DNA from: Paenibacillaceae bacterium
Lineage (GTDB): Bacteria; Bacillota; Bacilli; Paenibacillales; NBRC-103111
NCBI GenBank assembly: GCA_029256185.1
Contig: JAQSYI010000003.1
Location: forward strand, 1-64,000
Length of the DNA stretch: 64,000 nucleotides
Reading direction: 5' to 3'
Both the position numbers and the translations under genes were made by a program. The notes beneath the pieces were generated by a model. The model saw only the letters and a list, made by a program, of their open reading frames with translations, did not search any database and had not been told where the DNA came from. This document shows, in pieces, positions 31,254 through 40,600 of this stretch (positions are counted from its first letter, which is position 1; each line of letters opens with the position of its first letter).

Positions 31254-32525
31254 ATGAACATGATGAACGGACTGTTTCTGTCACCGGTTGCAATGGAGCA
31301 GACGGCCAGGCAATGTGCGAAGAAGTATGGGACCCCCTTGTTTATGTATAATAAGGACCGGCTGGAAGAGTCGTACACCCTGCTCCGGCAATCCCTGCCG
31401 AAGGAGCTTGTCATCTATTATTCCATGAAGGCCAATCCGAATCCTCGTATTATCCGCTTCATGCTGGAGGCAGGCTCGCCGCTTGAGGTTGCTTCAGCAG
31501 GGGAATACAGGAAGGCGCTTCAGGCGGGGGCAGAGGCCCATAGCATTGTTTTTACAGGCCCCGGCAAGAGCAGGGCGGAATTGGAGGAATGCATAGCCGG
31601 AGGAGTCTATGCCGTCAACGCGGAGTCCGAGCAGGAAATTAGGATAATCGGCGAAATTGCCGCCAGCCAAGGTAAGAAAACTTCTGTCCTGCTCCGGGTT
31701 AATCTCCATGTGAGCCGTCACGGCTCCCGTATGGCATCGGGAGGTTATGCAAGCCCTTTCGGGATTGATGAGGACCAGCTTCCCGGTGTAATAGCAACGA
31801 TTATGTCCATCCCTTCCATCCAACTCATTGGGCTGCATACCTATCTGGGGACCCAGAACTTCAATATCGAATTTTACAGGGAGTCCATTGCTTTGATGTT
31901 CAAGCTGTGCCGGCGCATAAAAGACGAATACCGGCTCCCTCTGCATACTTTGGGCCTGGGAGGCGGATTCGGCGTTCCCGCCTTCGCGGGTGATCATCCG
32001 TTTGCTGTGGAAGAGTTCGGACGTATTGCGGGTGAACAAATAGCAGAGAACAGGGATTTGGGGCTGGAGCGGATTTTCATCGAATCGGGGAGGTTCCTGA
32101 CCGCAGAGATGGGGACCTACATCACATCTGTTCTATATGTGAAGCAATCCTACGGCAGACGCTTTGCCATTCTGGATGGAGGCACCCATCACCGGGCGTT
32201 CTCCACTCTTATGGGGCGGAGCTTCAAACAAACGCTGCCGGTCACCGTTCTTCCCGTAAGCGGAGGCAGCTATCAGGAGGGAGGATCAGCCGGGACAGAG
32301 GTCTACACGCTGGCAGGCAAGCTGTGCACACCGTCGGATGTTCTCCATAGCGGCGCGCAACTGAGGGCGGGGCTTGCAGAAGGCGACCTTATTCTATTTC
32401 CCTCCGCCGGGGCCTATGGCTTGTCATGCGGCAATGTTCATTTTCTCTCCCATGGAATTCCGCGGGAAATTCTTGTTTCTGGAAGAGACGGAGAGAAGAG
32501 GGAAGATATCAGCTGGTTAGGATAG
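31254..32525 (+). CDS. PLP-dependent decarboxylase, fold III (BtrK/DapDC-like)
   Basis: A 423-residue alanine-racemase-fold decarboxylase. The PLP lysine is Lys59 in YYSMKANPNP. Further family motifs are VASAGEYRKAL, the TLGLGGGFGVP phosphate loop, FIESGRFLTAEMGTYI and the late GAYGLSCGNVHFLSH. The ESGR form and overall length are closer to BtrK, which decarboxylates a carrier-bound glutamate to GABA, than to LysA. Free diamino acids are the alternative substrate. It is the last gene of the operon. ATG 31254 has GAGG 9 bases upstream; ATG 31245 overlaps the previous stop and is also possible. No terminator follows; a new promoter (site C) lies just behind it. Confidence 0.85.
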   Translation: MNMMNGLFLSPVAMEQTARQCAKKYGTPLFMYNKDRLEESYTLLRQSLPKELVIYYSMKANPNPRIIRFMLEAGSPLEVASAGEYRKALQAGAEAHSIVFTGPGKSRAELEECIAGGVYAVNAESEQEIRIIGEIAASQGKKTSVLLRVNLHVSRHGSRMASGGYASPFGIDEDQLPGVIATIMSIPSIQLIGLHTYLGTQNFNIEFYRESIALMFKLCRRIKDEYRLPLHTLGLGGGFGVPAFAGDHPFAVEEFGRIAGEQIAENRDLGLERIFIESGRFLTAEMGTYITSVLYVKQSYGRRFAILDGGTHHRAFSTLMGRSFKQTLPVTVLPVSGGSYQEGGSAGTEVYTLAGKLCTPSDVLHSGAQLRAGLAEGDLILFPSAGAYGLSCGNVHFLSHGIPREILVSGRDGEKREDISWLG

Positions 32526-32530
32526 AATCC

Positions 32531-32584
32531 ATCACATTCATGCAAACATCCATCATCGTCAAAGAACTGCTCCTATCCTATACT
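32531..32584 (+). promoter_or_regulatory. Promoter with ATCA direct repeat before the importer (site C)
   Basis: ATCAC at 32531, ATCAT at 32552 (21 bp apart) and TATACT at 32579-32584, the same layout as sites A and B. The 12-base block around the second half-site (32547-32558) is more diverged than in A and B (8 of the 11 defined positions). Confidence 0.6.
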
Positions 32585-32612
32585 AAAAGCAACAGAGAAA
32601 GGAGTGGAGCCA

Positions 32613-33587
32613 GTGAGCAAGACAGCAGCATCTCCCCGGCAAGCCATACGAATGCAGACGAAGACGCGGGGACTCGTTTTTTTCCGCAATCTGTGGAAAT
32701 TCAGATATTTAACCCTGATGGTTCTGCCAGCAGCCCTGGTGCTGGTGCTGCATAACTATCTTCCCATGTTCGGACTGTTCATCGCCTTCAAGAAGATCAA
32801 TTACATTGACGGAATCTGGCACAGTCCATGGGTGGGCTTCGAGAATTTCACGTTCCTGTTCAATAACGGGTCGTTGTGGAGGATCGTACGCAACACCGTG
32901 GGCTACAGCCTGACCTTCATGGTCCTCAATCTGGTGCTTGCTGTGGCCGTAGCGGTAGCCATCAATGAACTGCGCAGCAGATTAGCGGCCAAGACGTACC
33001 AGACTTTTCTGATCATGCCCCATTTTCTGTCGATGGTAGTCGTCAGTTATCTGGTCTACGCCTTCTTGCATCCGACCAGCGGCTTTCTCAACAGCACGAT
33101 CCTGGAATGGTTGGACAAGGATCCGATTCCTTGGTATATGGAGAAGCAGTACTGGCCGTATATTCTCACCTTGGTCAGTGCATGGAAGGGCATCGGCATG
33201 GGGGCGGTCATCTATATTGCGGCAATCTCCGGCATTGATCCCGAATATTACGAGGCAGCCGTGATCGACGGAGCGTCGAAATGGAAGCAAATCCTCCATA
33301 TAACGCTGCCATCCATTCGTCCCATCATCATTATTATGACCATCTTGAACATGGGACATGTGTTCAATTCCGATTTTGGCCTGTTCTATCAGGTGCCGAT
33401 GGATTCCGGGATGCTGTACCCGGTAACGGACACGGTGGACACCTATGTATACCGGGTCATGATGCAGTTGAATGATATCGGCATGTCCTCTGCCGCCGCA
33501 TTGGTGCAGTCGGTGCTGGGCTTTATCATGGTGCTGGCCACCAACGGAATTGTACGCAAGATCGACCGCGAGCAAGCATTGTTTTAA
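32613..33587 (+). CDS. Oligosaccharide ABC transporter permease (LplB-like)
   Basis: A 324-residue binding-protein-dependent transport permease with a cytoplasmic N-terminus and about six helices. The EAA loop is seen as EYYEAAVIDGASKWKQILHITLP, which contacts the ATPase. The subfamily is the LplB/YtcP-type importers of pectin- or hemicellulose-derived oligosaccharides, which share the housekeeping ATPase MsmX and so lack an ATPase gene nearby, as here. GTG 32613 has AAAGGAG 8 bases upstream; GTG 32604 is in the same frame. Site C lies immediately upstream, so control by the two-component system at 14250 is likely. Confidence 0.92.
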   Translation: MSKTAASPRQAIRMQTKTRGLVFFRNLWKFRYLTLMVLPAALVLVLHNYLPMFGLFIAFKKINYIDGIWHSPWVGFENFTFLFNNGSLWRIVRNTVGYSLTFMVLNLVLAVAVAVAINELRSRLAAKTYQTFLIMPHFLSMVVVSYLVYAFLHPTSGFLNSTILEWLDKDPIPWYMEKQYWPYILTLVSAWKGIGMGAVIYIAAISGIDPEYYEAAVIDGASKWKQILHITLPSIRPIIIIMTILNMGHVFNSDFGLFYQVPMDSGMLYPVTDTVDTYVYRVMMQLNDIGMSSAAALVQSVLGFIMVLATNGIVRKIDREQALF

Positions 33588-33611
33588 TATGCCAACTGGA
33601 GGTGAGCGCAA

Positions 33612-34523
33612 GTGGCTGGAACAGCCTACCGCCGGGAAAACCGGATTTCCCCTATATCCAATGTACTGTTGAATCTCGCATTTACCCTGTTATCTCTTGC
33701 CTGTGTGATGCCCGTTATTCTGGTTATCGTCGTATCCTTCACGCACAGCGATTCGCTGATCAATCAAGGCTACAGCTTTTGGCCCGACCAATGGTCTCTT
33801 ACGGCGTACAGAACCATGTTCAAGGATGCATCCACGATATTTGACGCCTATCGGGTGAGCATCACGATCACCGTATTCGGTACCTTGCTTAGTGTACTGC
33901 TCATGGCCTTGTACGCCTATCCCATCTCGCGCAAGGATTATCCGCTGCGCTCCTTCTTTACCTTCTTCCTGTTCTTCACCATGCTGTTCAGCGGAGGGAT
34001 GGTCAGCCGCTATATGGTCTACACCCAAGCGTTGAGCCTGAAGGATTCTTATATGGCGTTGATCTTGCCGCTCCTGATCGTCCCGTTCAACGTGATCATC
34101 ATGCGGACCTTCTTCCAGACGACGATCCATCCGGCCCTGATTGAATCGGCCAAGATCGATGGAGCAGGGGAGCTGCGCATCTTCTTCCGGATTGTGCTGC
34201 CGCTGTCCCTGCCTGTATTGGCGACCATGTCACTGTTCGCTACCATTCTTTATTGGAACGACTGGTTCAATGCGCTGCTGTTCATCAATACGGAGGCCAA
34301 ATATCCGCTGCAGTTCCTGATGATGCGCGTTCTGAACGATGTGCAGTACATCCGGGAGAATATGATGCTGGCCGTGCAGAATCCGGAGCTGTTCAAGGAT
34401 CTGCCCAATGAATCGCTGCAGATGGCCATGGCTGTCATCGGTATGGGCCCCATTCTGGTAGTTTACCCATTCTTCCAGAAATATTTCGTCAAAGGTCTGA
34501 CTGTCGGCGCTGTGAAGGGCTGA
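33612..34523 (+). CDS. Oligosaccharide ABC transporter permease (LplC-like)
   Basis: A 303-residue partner permease with six predicted helices. Its EAA loop reads ALIESAKIDGAGELRIFFRIVLP, and the typical C-terminus is QKYFVKGLTVGAVKG. It forms the membrane channel together with the product of the preceding gene. The GTG start at 33612 has GGAGGTGAG about 7 bases upstream. The order permease-permease-lipoprotein is standard for this transporter class in Paenibacillus. Confidence 0.92.
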   Translation: MAGTAYRRENRISPISNVLLNLAFTLLSLACVMPVILVIVVSFTHSDSLINQGYSFWPDQWSLTAYRTMFKDASTIFDAYRVSITITVFGTLLSVLLMALYAYPISRKDYPLRSFFTFFLFFTMLFSGGMVSRYMVYTQALSLKDSYMALILPLLIVPFNVIIMRTFFQTTIHPALIESAKIDGAGELRIFFRIVLPLSLPVLATMSLFATILYWNDWFNALLFINTEAKYPLQFLMMRVLNDVQYIRENMMLAVQNPELFKDLPNESLQMAMAVIGMGPILVVYPFFQKYFVKGLTVGAVKG

Positions 34524-34605
34524 TTAACGGTAATGCCGGCGGCCGCTGCACTTCTATTGCATCAGGCTGCCGTTTGATATAACATCCAATACAGGAGGGT
34601 CTATC

Positions 34606-36177
34606 ATGAATCGTAAAAAGTCTGTTATAATCGCGCCTTTGGCCTTGGCCGTAGGGTTGTCCGCCGTCTTGTCGGCTTGCGGCGGCGACAGCAAGGAAGG
34701 CTCGGCCAGCACAGCGCCCGGCGCCAGCGCCGCCAGTTCGGCTGCGGCTTCCGCCAGCCCGGCTGCTGCCAAGCTCGATCCGTATGAGGTTTCCTTAATC
34801 TACTACGGAAAGCCGCAAAAGGATGATGCCCTGATTCAAGATGAGCTGAACAAGTATCTGAAGGAAAAGATCAATACTACTGTTGCGCTTCAGCCCATTG
34901 CTCCTGCCGATTACAAGAAGAAAACCGAATTGATGATGAATACGGGAGAAAAGATGGACTTGATGTTCACCGCCTCCTGGCTTGATTTCTCCGCTAATGT
35001 GACCAAGGGTGCATTCCTTGAGCTGGATTCCCTGGTAGAGACGCACGGCCAGGGCATTAAGAAGGAGCTGCATCCCCTGTATCTGGAGGCTCCACGGTAC
35101 AAGGGCAAGCTGTATGCCATTCCCACCAACAAGGAAATCACCCAAGGCAAAGCCTTCACGTTCCGCAAGGATATTACCGACAAGTACAACATTCCCATCG
35201 ACAAGATCAATAAGGTGGAAGACTTGGAGCCTTACTTTGAGACCGTGAAGAAAAATGAACCGGACATGATCAACATGTATGTGGCCGGCGGACCGACAAG
35301 CTTCATGATGTATGAAGCCAAATCCAACTACCGTCCCATCGGACCGCTTCCCGGCAAGCTGCCCATGTTCTTCATCGACTACAAGACCAAGGACATGGTT
35401 GTTAAGACCATACTGGATCAGGATATCGTCGATCTGAATAAGGGCGATGCGGAAATGTTCCGCAAATATTATGAAAAAGGCTATATTAACGCTGATGCGG
35501 CCACAACCACCACTAATGTAGAGGATATTCGCAAACAAGGAAAAATATGGATGCAAACCACAGTCTGGAAGCCCGGCGCGGATATTGAGTTGAAGCTGAA
35601 GGACAACTACGACTGGGTCTCCCACGTCATCGAGGAGCCCATTGTCACCACAGATTTGGCTACCGGTTCCATGCTTTCCATCTCCAGAACCTCCAAGAAT
35701 CCGGAGCGCGCCATGATGGTGCTGAACTATCTGCACAGCGATCCGTATGTCATCAACCTGCTGGTGAACGGCATTGAAGGCAAGCATTACAAGAAGGTAA
35801 GCGCTAACCGCATTGAACCGATCAAGGATTCAGGATATGGGGATACCGCCTTCTTCTGGGTGCTGGGCAACCAATTCCTGAACTACCTGAAGCCGGGTCA
35901 GCCTGACGATCTTTATGAGAGCTGGAAGAAGTTCAACAATGAAGCCACCCGTTTCCCGCTGCTCGGATTTACCTTTGACGACACGAAGGTAAAGAATGAA
36001 ATTGCCCAGCTTACTACCATCATCAATGAGTATAAGGTCATTAGCACAGGCGCTTTGCCCAATCCGTCCAAGATGATCGACGAGCGCAATGCCAAGCTGA
36101 AAACGGCAGGCCTGGAAAAGGTAAAAGCGGAAATGCAAGCCCAGATCGATGCCTGGTGGAGTGAAAATAAAAAATAG
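34606..36177 (+). CDS. Extracellular solute-binding lipoprotein of the LplBC importer
   Basis: A 523-residue family 1 solute-binding protein. The lipobox VLSAC places the lipidated Cys at residue 25, followed by a Ser/Ala-rich linker to about residue 58 and a large two-lobed domain rich in Lys and aromatic residues. The length matches LplA-type proteins that bind plant oligosaccharides. CAGGAGGG precedes the ATG. It is the third gene of the importer operon. The ligand is not identifiable; the deacetylase-like and GH9 genes downstream suggest a beta-linked plant glycan, while the shared promoter motif with the biosynthetic operon leaves open another cargo. Confidence 0.9.
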   Translation: MNRKKSVIIAPLALAVGLSAVLSACGGDSKEGSASTAPGASAASSAAASASPAAAKLDPYEVSLIYYGKPQKDDALIQDELNKYLKEKINTTVALQPIAPADYKKKTELMMNTGEKMDLMFTASWLDFSANVTKGAFLELDSLVETHGQGIKKELHPLYLEAPRYKGKLYAIPTNKEITQGKAFTFRKDITDKYNIPIDKINKVEDLEPYFETVKKNEPDMINMYVAGGPTSFMMYEAKSNYRPIGPLPGKLPMFFIDYKTKDMVVKTILDQDIVDLNKGDAEMFRKYYEKGYINADAATTTTNVEDIRKQGKIWMQTTVWKPGADIELKLKDNYDWVSHVIEEPIVTTDLATGSMLSISRTSKNPERAMMVLNYLHSDPYVINLLVNGIEGKHYKKVSANRIEPIKDSGYGDTAFFWVLGNQFLNYLKPGQPDDLYESWKKFNNEATRFPLLGFTFDDTKVKNEIAQLTTIINEYKVISTGALPNPSKMIDERNAKLKTAGLEKVKAEMQAQIDAWWSENKK

Positions 36178-36193
36178 TCTGGGGTGATTTCTG

Positions 36194-37543
36194 TTGAAAC
36201 CGGAAAGGCTCATCTATACCTTCGTCAGCTATGCTTCCCATTATAACGCGCCAGGGATGCAGGGAACAGCGGTGGAGGGTGTGGAGAGGACAGCCAGATT
36301 GGCTCACCGATATCAAATACCCGTAACCTGGATCGTGAACCGGGGCTCCATCCCGGTTCTCGAAGACCGAATCCGGCAATGGCATGAGGAATACGGCGAT
36401 GACGTCATCCTTCAATGCCCGTTCTTCATGGAAGATGCGGGCATGTCCAAGGAAGTGCTGAAGAACAGGCTGGAGAGCGACTGGCAGCTTGTACAGGAGG
36501 CGTTCCCGTGGGCGGTTACCAAGATTGCAGGCCGGGGCAAGATCTATAACGAAGTGATTGAAGTGCTGGAGGAATTGGACTTCCAGGGCATGTGGGGCTA
36601 TTGCTGGGAGCAGGTCTGGTGGGATGGGATTACCCATAAGGGAATCCCGTGGGGCTCCTGGTATGTGGACAGCAGCCGGTATAAGGTACCTCATCCCGGC
36701 AAGGGCAAGATCGTGGCCTGCGAGTGGACGGCCCGGGATCTGCATCAGACCTGGCATACAGGCAGCCCGGTTCTGTACTCGACCGATCCCAATGATGTGT
36801 TCCGCGCCGGACTATGCTCAGGGGATAATATTGAATACTGGAAGCAGGTATTCGACGAATACTTGGACAATACGGACCATAACGACCAGGTGTTCTTCCT
36901 GCAGCAGCAGGAGGGACATGAGATGGAGTACAGCGACAGCTTCTCTGTATTCCCGGTCTCTCACGTGGAGGCATGCGAGGGGATGCTGGACCTGTTCTTC
37001 CGGTATGTGGCCGGCAAGGGAGTAACCATGACTACTCTGCCCAAGGCGCTGGCGCTTTATCACGACCGCAATGAGGTGACGGCTCCGGTATATATGCTGA
37101 CCCGCGATAAGCCGGTCCGCCCGGAAGTGAACGAGTATACCATGACCCTGGGCGGAGTGGGGCTGGGCCCATGGCCCGATACCTTCCTGTATTATGACAA
37201 CCAATGTCAGATGGTATTCGTGAAAGGGGAATGCAAACCCCGCCTGCTGCGCAATTACGTGGGACAGTGGAACATGCAGGAGGAGTTCACGGAAGAGATT
37301 CCCCCGGTATTCGTTACCAAGTACGAGAAAAGTCCGGATGTAATCGAGCTGGAGTTCAGCATTGGCAACTGGAAGCCTATTCCATTCGGTCTGGTTTATT
37401 GGGATGACCTAAGCGGCTTCGAAGCCGTCTCCTGCCCGGAAGGGGCAGAGGTGAAGCTGATCAAGGACGAATTGGCCTTCCTGCGGTTCAATCTTACCGG
37501 CAACAAGAGCACACTCCGGCTCCGGTTGGAGCGGAAGAACTAA
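36194..37543 (+). CDS. Glycoside hydrolase/deacetylase-barrel-like protein, unknown function
   Basis: A 449-residue cytoplasmic protein. The N-terminal 300 residues look like a deacetylase-type beta/alpha barrel: YTFVSYASHYN at the start, ARLAHRYQIPVTWIVNRGS (the usual search for a later strand), DDVILQCPFFMED and WGYCWEQVWWDG. A beta-rich C-terminal domain of about 130 residues follows. Canonical metal-binding Asp-Asp-His-His motifs of NodB deacetylases are not obvious, so activity is uncertain. The TTG start follows GGGGTGAT. It lies 16 bases behind the importer lipoprotein and ends the operon before a terminator at 37579, so it probably acts on the imported sugar. Confidence 0.6.
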   Translation: MKPERLIYTFVSYASHYNAPGMQGTAVEGVERTARLAHRYQIPVTWIVNRGSIPVLEDRIRQWHEEYGDDVILQCPFFMEDAGMSKEVLKNRLESDWQLVQEAFPWAVTKIAGRGKIYNEVIEVLEELDFQGMWGYCWEQVWWDGITHKGIPWGSWYVDSSRYKVPHPGKGKIVACEWTARDLHQTWHTGSPVLYSTDPNDVFRAGLCSGDNIEYWKQVFDEYLDNTDHNDQVFFLQQQEGHEMEYSDSFSVFPVSHVEACEGMLDLFFRYVAGKGVTMTTLPKALALYHDRNEVTAPVYMLTRDKPVRPEVNEYTMTLGGVGLGPWPDTFLYYDNQCQMVFVKGECKPRLLRNYVGQWNMQEEFTEEIPPVFVTKYEKSPDVIELEFSIGNWKPIPFGLVYWDDLSGFEAVSCPEGAEVKLIKDELAFLRFNLTGNKSTLRLRLERKN

Positions 37544-37578
37544 ATAACAGGACTTGCGGATTTCAGCATGAGTCTACG

Positions 37579-37626
37579 CCAGAGCACACATTCCCGTGGG
37601 AAGTCAGAGTGTGCTCTGGTTTTTTT
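37579..37626 (+). terminator. Terminator of the importer operon
   Basis: Perfect 11-bp stem CCAGAGCACAC (37579-37589) / GTGTGCTCTGG (37609-37619) with a 19-base loop, followed by seven T residues. Confidence 0.9.
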
Positions 37627-37633
37627 GCATGAA

Positions 37634-37647
37634 TGCAAGCGTTTTCG
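37634..37647 (+). promoter_or_regulatory. cre-like site upstream of the GH9 gene
   Basis: TGCAAGCGTTTTCG matches the catabolite-responsive consensus TGNAANCGNTNNCA except at the last base. It lies 28 bases before the GH9 start, where bound CcpA could block transcription. Confidence 0.5.
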
Positions 37648-37675
37648 AAATAATTACATAGGGAGGAAAAATCAT

Positions 37676-40600
37676 ATGATTCCTAATATGCACCCCTCAT
37701 TTCGCACCGGCAGGGGACGGAGAACGCTCCGGTACAGAGGACGAATCCAGCAAGTGCTCAGTCTGCTGCTGGCAGCGGTGTTGCTGCTGTCCATTCCCTT
37801 GCCCGCGGTTGGAGCGGTCGCGCCGCTGCCAGGGCCATCCTATCCCATGCTATACGACGACTTCTCGGGAGGGGGAACCTTCAAGCAGAATTGGGCCAAC
37901 TGGTATAATCAGAGCGGAGGAACAGGAACCTTCGCCAAAACCACTGTGGAGGAAAGAGCGGTAGGCCGGTTTACCCAAACACCGGCTTCCGCCTACTCGT
38001 GGGCCAAGTTCGAGCCTCAGCACGACAACGGCAATTTCAACGGCTATCAATATGTGACGGTTGTGATGAAAAACCCCGGCTATCCCGATGCCAGAATCCG
38101 GATGGGCATCAGCGACGGAACCCATGACTATACCCTCACAGGGGATTGGATCTCCGTTCCGGGGGAATGGACCTCCTTTCACTTTGATCTGGACCAATTC
38201 CCGGTTCTCAATAAGAAAAGCATTCATTTCTCCATCTGGCTGAAGCAGAACGGCGGACAATACGGAGAAATCCTCATCGACAGCATCAGCGGCTCCTCCC
38301 AGGCCGCAGGAAGCGCGCCCGTCCTCTCCGCTGCCGGGGTCAGTTCAAGCTCCGGGGATGCCAACACCCGGTTCACCTTCGGGGCAGTCTATACCGACGC
38401 GGATAATGATCCGCCGTTTGCCGTGCAGATGGTGTTGAATGATTCCACTGTCTATGACATGGACGAAGTCGACAGGGGAGACTTCAACTATGCCGACGGC
38501 AAGGCCTATACCCTGTCCGCCAGATTGCCTGCCGGAAACCACACTTATTACCTCCGGGCGGCAGACGGGTACAACGACCAGACTGCAACGGCCGGCCAGC
38601 CCCTTGCGGTGGCCGCTGTTGCGCAGATTGTGGATATGAACGACAGCACGGCCGTCATGGGGCATAACCGGCTGGAATATACAGGATCCGGCTGGCAATA
38701 CACAGCGGCGCCTGCGGGCAGCTATGGCTCCGACCAGCATGAATCGGGCACAGCGGATGGCACGGCGGTATTCACCTTCGTCGGAACCAAGGTGCAGTTA
38801 TATGGGGCAAAGGATCCCTCCTACGGCATTGCCGCCATTTCCCTGGATGGGGGAGAGGAGCTGAATGCGGACAGCTATGGAGCGGCCAGGCAGGAAAATA
38901 CGCTGCTGTACACCAGTCCGGAGCTGCCCAATGGCCTCCATACCCTGAAGGTCCGGGTAACAGGGCTTAGCAATCCCGCCTCCACCGGGGCGCGCATCTC
39001 CATTGACCGGATCAATGCGGCAGTCTACACCGGCAGCCTGGTGGACAGCATCAATGTATCCCAGGCGGGATACGGAGCGGCAGACCACAAGCCGGCCACG
39101 GTCACCGCGGTTGCCCCTTTGACCGATCTGACGTACAAGGTGATGAACGGGACTGCCACCGTTTCCACCGGCATGATGAAGGATGAAGGCGTTGTCTGGG
39201 GCAAACAGGTATATTCCCTCGATTTTTCCCAGGTGACCCAGACCGGTTCGGGCTTCACGATTGTGAGCAACGGGGCGTCGTCCTATCCGTTCCCCGTTCA
39301 GACGAATCTGTGGAATTCCTATAAGGATGAGATGACCGCATTCTACCGGCTGCAGCGGTCCACGGACACGAGTGTGGCCTATCCTGCCGGCTACAGCGAT
39401 ATCGCCCCGTCTGTTAAGATATTCCATCCCGATTCCTTTCTGGATGACGCGGTGGCTGCCGACGGCACCCATTATGATCTGACCGGCGGCTGGTTCGATG
39501 CGGGCGACTACGGCAAATACGGGGGCAACCAGTGGGTGACCGGGGAGATTGCCCTGGCTTACCTCCGCAATGCCGGGTCGGCCCAGGTGCAGTATGACCA
39601 TGACGGCAACGGCATCCCGGATCTGCTGGACGAAGCCAGGTTCGGCAGCGAATACCTGCTGAAATTCGCCGACCAGATGGGGGGAGCCATCTACAATATC
39701 AAGAATTACACCAGCTTCCAGCATCCGGAGAAGGCGACGGACAATATTGTGGGCACCGCGGACGATCCCACTCTGCGGGAGCTGTGCGTGGGCGGCTCGG
39801 GCAAAGCCGCGGGGGCGCTTGCCGCTACGGCGCGGGCGATCAACCACGCCATCGCCAATGGCAGAATTGCTTCCGGCAAGATCGCGGAGATGCAGGCATT
39901 CTCCGCCGAGATCGCTTCCGCGGCACTGCCCTTCTACCAGTTCGCGCTGAACTATGAGGGACCGGACCCGGGAAGCTACACCACCACAGGCGGAATCCCC
40001 AATACGCTCTTGTGGGCGGAGACGGAGCTGTACCTGCTTACGGGCGACTCCGCCTACAAGGACGCGGCCGCCGCGCGGATCGCGGAGCTGGCTCCCGGGG
40101 ATCTGCGATCAACCAACTACTGGGATATGCGGCCCATGACACTGACGGAATTTTACCCTGTCGCCGATGCCGCCACCCAGGCTCATATTCACAGCATTCT
40201 GAAGAAGCAGATGGAATATTTCATCACCTCCCTGGATGATACGCCCTACGGCGTGCTGGATGAATTCAGCGCCTTCGGGGTCAACGAACCGCTGGCCTCG
40301 TATATCGGAGATGCGCTCCGCTACAATCAGCTGTTCCCCGACCCTGCGGTGATGAAGGCGGCGATGAAGGGCCTGTACTGGATCTTCGGCAATAATCCCT
40401 GGAACAAGAGCTGGGTATCCGGCATCGGAACCGACTATGTGAGATATCTGCATACGCGGCTGGATGAGGAATCCCGCAGCACCGCCAATCGGGGAGTGGT
40501 GCTGCCCGGGGCGATGGTGGCCGGACCCAACATGAAGGATACCAAGGACAGAACCAGCGTCAGCCCCTGGTACCAGGACCGGCCGTTCCTGGAGGATGAC

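Noticed and set aside
38798..39847. 349-residue minus-strand frame
   Set aside because: Antisense to the GH9 gene; no recognisable domain.
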